A stretch of 10,326 nucleotides of DNA, taken from positions 6,428 to 16,753 of the forward strand of contig DJFR01000176.1 in NCBI GenBank assembly GCA_002432545.1, given 5' to 3'. A program made the translations under genes and the position numbers. Below are positions 6,051 to 10,326 of this stretch, in pieces. Numbering within the stretch: the stretch's first letter is position 1; each line of letters opens with the position of its first letter. The notes under the pieces are model-generated. The model made no database searches. It saw nothing but the letters and a program-made list of their open reading frames with translations, and was not told the DNA's origin. This DNA comes from Flammeovirgaceae bacterium UBA5867 (GTDB lineage: Bacteria > Bacteroidota > Bacteroidia > Cytophagales > Cyclobacteriaceae).

Positions 6051-7052
6051 ATGCGTCATTCCAAAATTGCAGGCATCGGGCATCATGTTCCGGATAATAT
6101 TATCACCAATGAGTATCTGTCCACGATTATGGATACGAACAACGAGTGGATCGTTGAGCGTACTGGTATACATGAACGAAGATGGATGAACCCGGAAACG
6201 GATACCGTTGCCAACATGGCTGCCAAAGCAACACGTATGGCATTGGAGCGCGCTAAACTTCAGGCAACAGATATAGACTTTATTGTATTTGCTACCATAA
6301 CACCCGACTATTTTTTCCCAGGCTCCGGTGTATTGTTACAACGCGAGTTGGGTCTCGATGGCAAAATTGCAGCGCTTGATATTCGGAATGCATGTTCCGG
6401 ATTTATATATGCACTCTCCGTTGCAGATCAGTTCATCAAGACCGGCATGTATAAAACAATTCTGGTAGTAGGTGCCGAGATTCAATCCACCGCGCTTGAC
6501 ATTACAACCCGCGGAAGAAATACAGCTGTAATTTTTGGCGATGGTGCCGGTGCTGTTGTTCTTCAACCTTCTGATAAGCCGGGCATTCTTTCAACTCATC
6601 TTCACTCCGATGGAACATTTGCGGAAGAGCTTTACGTGAAAGATCCGGGAAGCAGCCGCCCGCACAAGGAAAGACAACCCGAACAGATTACCGATACCTC
6701 CACGTTTAAAGTTGTAATGAATGGCAACCAGGTATTTAAACATGCCGTGGTGCGTTTCATGGAAGTAATTCAGGAGGCACTTGACGCGAACAAGCTTACC
6801 AAAGAAGATATAAACCTGCTGGTTCCTCACCAGGCCAACCTGCGCATCAGCCAGTATATCCAGGAAAAACTGGCACTTACTGGCGACCAGGTATATAATA
6901 ACATTATGCGTTACGGAAATACAACAGCCGCTTCCATACCAATTGCATTGAGTGAAGCCTGGGCTGAAGGTAAAATCAAAGAAAATGATTTAATTTGTTT
7001 AGCCGCCTTCGGCAGTGGGTTTACCTGGGCCTCTGCATTGATCCGATGGTAG
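6051..7052 (+). CDS. fabH: Beta-ketoacyl-ACP synthase III
   Basis: A 333-residue protein, the normal length for FabH, which starts fatty acid synthesis by condensing acetyl-CoA (or a branched acyl-CoA) with malonyl-ACP. The triad is complete: Cys115 in NACSGF, His260 in VPHQAN and Asn290 in YGNTTAASIP. Other family marks are the N-terminal IAGIGHHVPDNIITN, WIVERTGIHERR (33-44), and the closing GSGFTW. The ATG at 6051 gives the standard N-terminus; the GTG at 6030 would add seven residues and overlap the promoter element. Bacteroidota often carry several FabH paralogues, some working in secondary pathways; here no plsX, rpmF, fabD or acpP sits next to it, so whether this is the housekeeping copy is open. 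A 74-residue gene follows after a 118-base repeat-filled gap. Confidence 0.95.
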   Translation: MRHSKIAGIGHHVPDNIITNEYLSTIMDTNNEWIVERTGIHERRWMNPETDTVANMAAKATRMALERAKLQATDIDFIVFATITPDYFFPGSGVLLQRELGLDGKIAALDIRNACSGFIYALSVADQFIKTGMYKTILVVGAEIQSTALDITTRGRNTAVIFGDGAGAVVLQPSDKPGILSTHLHSDGTFAEELYVKDPGSSRPHKERQPEQITDTSTFKVVMNGNQVFKHAVVRFMEVIQEALDANKLTKEDINLLVPHQANLRISQYIQEKLALTGDQVYNNIMRYGNTTAASIPIALSEAWAEGKIKENDLICLAAFGSGFTWASALIRW

Positions 7053-7056
7053 CTCC

Positions 7057-7157
7057 GTTATCCGTTCCATGTTAATTCGTGTTATACTTACGGTCATCAA
7101 CGAACAACTTGTAACGGATAGCGAATAACCTGTAACGATTAACGGATAACTGTAAAC
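7057..7157. repeat. Array of TAACGGATAAC-type words, tandem and inverted
   Basis: GTTATCCGTT (7057-7066) is the exact reverse complement of AACGGATAAC (7141-7150). Between them lie two imperfect tandem units of 20-21 bases, each beginning GTAACG and ending ATAACCT or ATAACT (7111-7131 and 7132-7151), followed by a partial third (GTAAAC). The array starts four bases after the fabH stop and ends 13 bases before the next gene. Its arrangement recalls the array at 5861-5950, but the words differ. Confidence 0.65.
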
Positions 7158-7170
7158 AAACACCCCCAAG

Positions 7171-7395
7171 ATGAAGACGTCCTCTTATAATCCGAGTCCT
7201 ATTGAAGTTGATTTTGCAAATGCACTATATGTTCTTCAAAAAGAGATTGAAAAACATCTGCAAAATAACCAGGTGATCCACGTAGAAACCAACATCCGCA
7301 GAGACAACCCCATGGTGCGTTTCAGTCTTCTCGACAAAGATGGCGATCCGCATGAAGTCGTACTTCGTATTGTACAGGTGCCGGATAAGTTCTGA
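7171..7395 (+). CDS. Small conserved-looking protein, function unknown
   Basis: A 74-residue soluble protein with no signal peptide or membrane segment. The first half (about 11-34, VDFANALYVLQKEIEKHLQN) is an amphipathic helix. The second half alternates in a beta-like way (VIHVETNIRRDNPMVRFSLL, then DGDPHEVVLRIVQ), with a charged DKDGDPHE loop. It resembles small proteins I have seen near Cytophagales housekeeping genes, but I know of no function for them. Evidence that it is real: ATG start, balanced composition, a plausible alpha-beta pattern, and no competing frame. It lies 118 bases after fabH in the same direction, and the repeat array between them may separate the transcripts. Confidence 0.65.
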   Translation: MKTSSYNPSPIEVDFANALYVLQKEIEKHLQNNQVIHVETNIRRDNPMVRFSLLDKDGDPHEVVLRIVQVPDKF

Positions 7396-7506
7396 AAGGC
7401 ACCTCCTCTTCCCTCAATTCCACATACTATCGCTATACTCTACTGTCACAGCTTGTGCATAGTTAGCATTTTCATTTTCGGCAGAAATTATTCCAATGCT
7501 CACGAC

Positions 7507-7524
7507 ATAGTACAAAAGTACTAT
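7507..7524. promoter_or_regulatory. Perfect 7-4-7 inverted repeat, possible operator
   Basis: ATAGTAC-AAAA-GTACTAT is a perfect dyad with a 4-base centre. The size suits a dimeric DNA-binding protein, and the HTH gene downstream is an obvious candidate, but it begins about 295 bases away. No T-run follows, so termination is unlikely. Confidence 0.3.
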
Positions 7525-7653
7525 TTAATTGAAATTTAATTTCACTAAACAAGAAATTAAACTTCATACATTCGCAGTCTTACTGCACACCCCAGTCGTC
7601 CCCAAAAAACGGTGACGGATTCATAATTGCGTCAGTTTGCTAACATTTTCTTG

Positions 7654-7665
7654 CCCTGTACAGGG
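7654..7665. promoter_or_regulatory. Perfect 12-base palindrome
   Basis: CCCTGTACAGGG is fully self-complementary with no spacer. A contiguous GC-edged palindrome of this length is unusual in the otherwise A+T-rich gap. It could be a binding site for a dimeric regulator; no function is shown by the sequence. Confidence 0.3.
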
Positions 7666-7741
7666 GATATAGCGAACAACCGCTTCATCCGTCAAAGATA
7701 ATTTCATTGCATTTTTAGAGAAGACATTATCAAATATATAC

Positions 7742-7766
7742 CTGTCTGAGCATGTGAGTCAGATAG
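7742..7766. promoter_or_regulatory. Inverted repeat upstream of the HTH gene
   Basis: CTGTCTGA (7742-7749) pairs with TCAGATAG (7759-7766) over eight positions with one G-T wobble and a 9-base loop. It lies about 50 bases before the ATG at 7819, where it could be an operator for autoregulation or a leader hairpin. Confidence 0.3.
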
Positions 7767-7818
7767 AAATATTTCGAATGCTTAAACAAACACCCGGCTA
7801 ATTAAACCTAAACATTAA

Positions 7819-8082
7819 ATGCGTATGGATGTAATTAAAGCAATTGAAAGAATCAAAACCGCCAACATGCTTATTAAAAAAGAGCGCACGGGAAGTCCGA
7901 AAAAATTTGCTGCAAGGCTGGGCGTGAGTACAAGGCAGCTATATAATATATTCGGATTCTTTAAAAATTACGGTGCCACTATAAAGTACAGCAGAACCCG
8001 TGAAACATTCTACTATACGGAGAAGGACTTCGATCTTGTTATTGATTTTTCAATCACACCTATCGCTGAGATAACTTTTTAA
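7819..8082 (+). CDS. Small helix-turn-helix DNA-binding protein
   Basis: An 87-residue protein. Residues 2-22 form a helix (DVIKAIERIKTANMLIKKE). Residues 26-36 (SPKKFAARLGV) and 37-50 (STRQLYNIFGFFKN) have the spacing of a helix-turn-helix, with Gly35 at the turn. IKYSRTRETFYYTEKDF (55-71) then looks like the beta-hairpin wing of a winged helix, like DeoR-type HTH domains without an effector domain. Translation could instead start at the ATG at 7825. Small stand-alone HTH proteins of this sort occur in Bacteroidota beside genes for short exported peptides (recollection, not tested). It is followed in the same direction by the lipoprotein and ABC genes, so it is a plausible local regulator. 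No terminator is evident in the 143-base gap after it. Confidence 0.72.
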   Translation: MRMDVIKAIERIKTANMLIKKERTGSPKKFAARLGVSTRQLYNIFGFFKNYGATIKYSRTRETFYYTEKDFDLVIDFSITPIAEITF

Positions 8083-8114
8083 AATAGATAGTATATATAT
8101 TCTGTCATATTGCT

Positions 8115-8208
8115 TCCGTGCAATTTCATTTCACGGACCCGGTATACATTTAGGCGTGCAATCTAAGGTCGACCAGATTTGTATACTGTTCCAGACAGAT
8201 TTCTGGAA
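8115..8208. promoter_or_regulatory. Two inverted repeats before the lipoprotein gene
   Basis: TCCGTG (8115-8120) pairs with CACGGA (8132-8137), and TTCCAGA (8189-8195) pairs perfectly with TCTGGAA (8202-8208) around CAGATT. The second ends 17 bases before the ATG at 8226. TACATTTA at 8145-8152, between them, is one base from the Bacteroidota -7 consensus. Together they suggest a controlled promoter or leader for the lipoprotein gene, possibly bound by the HTH protein encoded just upstream (inference). Confidence 0.3.
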
Positions 8209-8225
8209 ACATAATATATATACTA

Positions 8226-8852
8226 ATGAGATCCATTATTACAATGTGCCCTATTATAATGATCAGTCTTTTTATTTCATGCGAGCAGCAAGATGAAGTC
8301 GCACCCGTTCATGAGACAGCATCACTGACAAATTCTATAATTGCTTCTGATCAATTTAAAAATCTCGGTGTGCCATTAACATCACTAAATGTTAGTAATT
8401 CACAATTCACAACCTCAAAGAAGAAAAGCCTGGTGATTCCTTTCGATGGACAAGAGGACAAGAAAGGGGTTCTTGCTTTATTCAATGACCAATATGACCT
8501 GCTATATATTGCGATCATCGAAACACAAACAAGTATACCAACCGATCAAATTCCCTCTGAAATTGACAATGGTAAATTTCATGGAGACTTCACCTTTACT
8601 ACTGAAACAGGAAGCCTGCAGCTATCGCTTGAAAATTCAACCATTACAGGAAGTCGGACCACGAGGTCAGCCACTGCCAGGAAAGAACCCAGGTGTAATG
8701 ACATCACCAGGAGAGGTGGTGCCTATGATTGTGCAGGCGCTCGTATACAAAAACGGAATTGGTTTGATAAATCTATATGCTATATAAACTTCGGATACTG
8801 CTTCGCAGAAGAAGTAATATCCTGTGCCATTGATGGCTGTACAGTAGATTAA
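8226..8852 (+). CDS. Lipoprotein with C-terminal six-cysteine domain
   Basis: A 208-residue protein I do not recognise by name. The N-terminus is a lipoprotein signal: a hydrophobic stretch then LFISC, with Cys19 as the lipid site. Residues 20-145 are polar, Ser/Thr-rich and without cysteine. A basic link (about 144-156, RTTRSATARKEPR) leads to a short domain with six cysteines at 157, 169, 185, 192, 200 and 205, spaced 11-15-6-7-4. It includes RRGGAYDCAGARIQ and ends SCAIDGCTVD. Six cysteines could make three disulfides or be modified. The design (anchor, spacer, basic link, compact cysteine-rich tail) recalls peptide precursors or surface toxins, but no protease site or modification enzyme is visible. 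An ABC ATPase and permease follow after a strong hairpin, and an HTH gene precedes it. Confidence 0.72.
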   Translation: MRSIITMCPIIMISLFISCEQQDEVAPVHETASLTNSIIASDQFKNLGVPLTSLNVSNSQFTTSKKKSLVIPFDGQEDKKGVLALFNDQYDLLYIAIIETQTSIPTDQIPSEIDNGKFHGDFTFTTETGSLQLSLENSTITGSRTTRSATARKEPRCNDITRRGGAYDCAGARIQKRNWFDKSICYINFGYCFAEEVISCAIDGCTVD

Positions 8853-8858
8853 TCTTTT

Positions 8859-8897
8859 TATACAGTACCTGTGATTAACGGGTACTGTATATATTCT
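8859..8897 (+). terminator. Strong hairpin between lipoprotein and ABC genes
   Basis: The stem pairs 8859-8872 with 8878-8891: fourteen positions, one T-G wobble, loop GATTA. The outer eleven pairs, TATACAGTACC with GGTACTGTATA, are perfect. It begins seven bases after the lipoprotein stop and is followed by TATTCTTTCTC, which is T-rich but interrupted. It is likely a terminator or partial terminator setting the ratio of lipoprotein to transporter, since the ATPase start follows only 29 bases later with little room for a new promoter. Confidence 0.6.
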
Positions 8898-8920
8898 TTC
8901 TCATAAATCTTAATACTATA

Positions 8921-9586
8921 ATGTTACTTCTCTCACAAAACTTATCCAAGAAGTTTGCACAGAAGAAGGTGCTTTCAACTATAGAATTCTCCATTGGACA
9001 AGGTGAAATTATAGGTTTGATCGGACCAAACGGCTCGGGTAAAACTACGCTGCTAAACATCCTGCTGGGTATGATGCAACCTACATCCGGTTCATTCAAA
9101 ACCCGAAAAAATTTGAAGTCAGGAATGGCTATAGCACGGAAAGGCTTATTCGATGACATGACCGTTATCAAAAATATACAGCATCATGCCACATTACTCG
9201 GTCTTGAGCAAAAGCGTATTGATGAATGTTTATCTGTCTTTTCGATTGATTACCTGAACGTCAACTATAGCACGCTATCATCCGGAATGAAGCAACGCGT
9301 TTCTCTCTTACTTGCATTTGCCCGGCATAACGATCTCATTTTTCTGGATGAACCAACAAACCATTTGGATATAGATTCAATCCTGAATCTGAGAAACCTG
9401 ATTCTGAAAGAGAAAGCTGCCAGAACATCTTTTTTAATCACCAGTCATACCTTATCAGACATTGAAAAAATATGCGATCGCATCCTGTTTCTAAAGCAGG
9501 GTGTACTCGTACAAAACGCTTTGACCGATGATCTTATAAAGACATACGGTGATCTTGAACAAGCCTACATCAACATTCTCCGGTAA
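8921..9586 (+). CDS. ABC transporter ATP-binding protein
   Basis: A 221-residue ATPase subunit. Walker A is GPNGSGKTT (35-43), the signature LSSGM (119-123), Walker B LIFLDEP (139-145) with Asp143 and catalytic Glu144, the D-loop NHLD (147-150) and the switch His176 in TSH. The Q-loop region (about 66-80) reads SGMAIARKGLFDDM without an obvious glutamine, a variation I associate with ABC-2 exporters of the antibiotic or bacteriocin-immunity kind. The permease starts only six bases after its stop, so the two are translated together and form one exporter (two ATPases plus permeases). The length fits the short NatA/BcrA-like subunits. Its substrate is unknown; the cysteine-rich lipoprotein upstream or a product encoded beyond the window are the natural candidates. 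Confidence 0.93.
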   Translation: MLLLSQNLSKKFAQKKVLSTIEFSIGQGEIIGLIGPNGSGKTTLLNILLGMMQPTSGSFKTRKNLKSGMAIARKGLFDDMTVIKNIQHHATLLGLEQKRIDECLSVFSIDYLNVNYSTLSSGMKQRVSLLLAFARHNDLIFLDEPTNHLDIDSILNLRNLILKEKAARTSFLITSHTLSDIEKICDRILFLKQGVLVQNALTDDLIKTYGDLEQAYINILR

Positions 9587-9592
9587 AACTAT

Positions 9593-10326
9593 ATGAGACT
9601 TATAAAAATAGAGATTGATAAAATCGTGAACAGAAAATTTTCGTGCTGGTTACTGATCATTACTACGATTCTCTTTCCGCTTGCATTGATTATTATTTCT
9701 GACATCAGTCTACAGGAAGATGAGATCACCGAAGCCGGGTTTCTCGCCAATTTGTCGTTCGCCATTATTTCCTATATACAATCCTATATATTTCTACCAA
9801 TCTGGATCATTATTTTTATTGGTCAGGAGTTGTCCAGCGGATATAGTAACCGATTCGTTTTTGCCCGGTCGAAGAAGGATTATTTTTTATCCAAGCTACT
9901 ATACTGCACCATAATAACATTATACTTTTCAGTGCTCGGCATTATTTCATTTATAGCATCGGCCTATACTTCCTCCTTTACATCGGATGTAAGTACGCTT
10001 CAATGTCTGAAACTGTTCTGTCAACTTATCATTTCTATCTTTTCATATGCGGTGCTTCTTATGAGCCTGGTCTTTATAGTACGATCTCCCGCTACAGGCA
10101 TCATTATATACCTCGCATGGAATTTCACCGAAGGTATACTTTTCAGAGTTGCAGAGGGTATATGGAATATAGAATTGAAATGGCTTCCCTTACATTTAAT
10201 CAGGACGCTCTACACCATCAATGGCGAAGCAACTTCCAAAAGTTACTACAATCCCTTTGATGGAAATCTTCAATCAACAACACTCCCGCTTCTGTTCATA
10301 ATTGCTTTACTATTTGTAAGTAAACA
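9593..10326 (+). CDS. ABC-2 type permease (incomplete at window edge)
   Basis: An open frame from the ATG at 9593 with 244 codons and no stop before the window ends, so the C-terminus is missing. The N-terminus MRLIKIEIDKIVNRKFS is the short amphipathic lead-in typical of ABC-2 permeases. Hydrophobic helices lie at about 17-36, 53-77, 102-124, 144-163, 167-178 and 229-243. The cytosolic loop GQELSSGYSNRF, then KKDYFLSKLL (77-103) matches the conserved Glu/Gly coupling segment of the family. The spacing of six bases after the ATPase gene supports one exporter. Two 60-base rows (9601, 9901) hold 17 and 19 G+C, against 27 for a row in the thiolase gene (3661); much of this may come from hydrophobic codons. 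Frames read at 9720-9914 and 10003-10260 are out of phase with it. Confidence 0.88.
   Translation, partial: MRLIKIEIDKIVNRKFSCWLLIITTILFPLALIIISDISLQEDEITEAGFLANLSFAIISYIQSYIFLPIWIIIFIGQELSSGYSNRFVFARSKKDYFLSKLLYCTIITLYFSVLGIISFIASAYTSSFTSDVSTLQCLKLFCQLIISIFSYAVLLMSLVFIVRSPATGIIIYLAWNFTEGILFRVAEGIWNIELKWLPLHLIRTLYTINGEATSKSYYNPFDGNLQSTTLPLLFIIALLFVSK

Larger units (their letters stand above)
7396..7818. other. Gene-free 423-base region with several inverted repeats
   Basis: No convincing reading frame lies here on either strand. The stretch is A+T-rich around 7500-7570 and holds at least three inverted repeats, listed separately (7507-7524, 7654-7665, 7742-7766), plus a 6-1-6 palindrome GAAATT-T-AATTTC near 7530. 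TACATTCG at 7567-7574 is one base off the Bacteroidota -7 consensus, but lies about 245 bases before the next gene. The length and the HTH gene at its end suggest a regulatory region or an unrecognised small RNA (inference). Confidence 0.5.

Noticed and set aside
2621..7157. Possible CRISPR array among the repetitive stretches
   Set aside because: The repeats are either codon-level repetition in batC, protein-level repeats in 4545-5846, or short degenerate words; none shows identical repeats of 24-40 bases separated by unique spacers.
8446..8787. 113-residue frame overlapping the lipoprotein gene
   Set aside because: It is out of phase with a frame carrying a lipoprotein signal and an ordered cysteine tail, and shows no signature of its own.
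9720..10260. Closed frames at 9720-9914 and 10003-10260
   Set aside because: Both lie inside the open ABC-2 permease frame that runs from 9593 to the window edge; their peptides lack membrane or domain logic.

Overview
The window reads as chromosomal DNA of a Bacteroidota bacterium, most likely of the order Cytophagales (inference). The clues are a Bat-type VWA/TPR gene pair, a YwqK/MORN-like repeat protein, a small secreted protein of a Bacteroidota-type family, an exact TAnnTTTG promoter element (TACCTTTG, 6023-6030), and the lack of clear Shine-Dalgarno sequences at most starts. Every gene is on the + strand except one at 578-970.

Left part (1-4423). A GNAT acetyltransferase (70-561) converges on a small exported protein (578-970, minus strand). 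Both 1-51 and 1010-1071 carry the same two-hairpin repeat, which looks like a REP-type mobile intergenic element. Next comes a two-gene batB-batC operon (1202-3097): a membrane-anchored VWA protein with a complete MIDAS motif, and a TPR protein with a 95-residue K/E/D/Q/N tract. The usual partners (moxR, DUF58, batA, batD) are not next to it. An acetyl-CoA acetyltransferase (3211-4389) follows and ends in a strong intrinsic terminator.

Middle part (4545-7395). An exported protein made of about sixteen 23-24-residue MORN/YwqK-type repeats is followed by fabH (ketoacyl-ACP synthase III) and a 74-residue conserved-looking cytosolic protein. The two intergenic gaps around fabH (5861-5950 and 7057-7157) each hold a compact array of short degenerate words in inverted order, with different words in each gap.

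Right part (7396-10326). A 423-bp gene-free stretch with several inverted repeats leads to an accessory-looking module: a small HTH DNA-binding protein (7819-8082), a lipoprotein ending in a six-cysteine domain (8226-8852), a strong hairpin, an ABC ATPase (8921-9586), and an ABC-2 permease (9593 to the window edge, incomplete). The order regulator, cysteine-rich exported product, then two-component ABC exporter resembles peptide export or self-immunity loci. It is the best candidate here for an undescribed system, though its function is inference only. The hexamer TATATA is also strikingly frequent across genes and gaps throughout the window.
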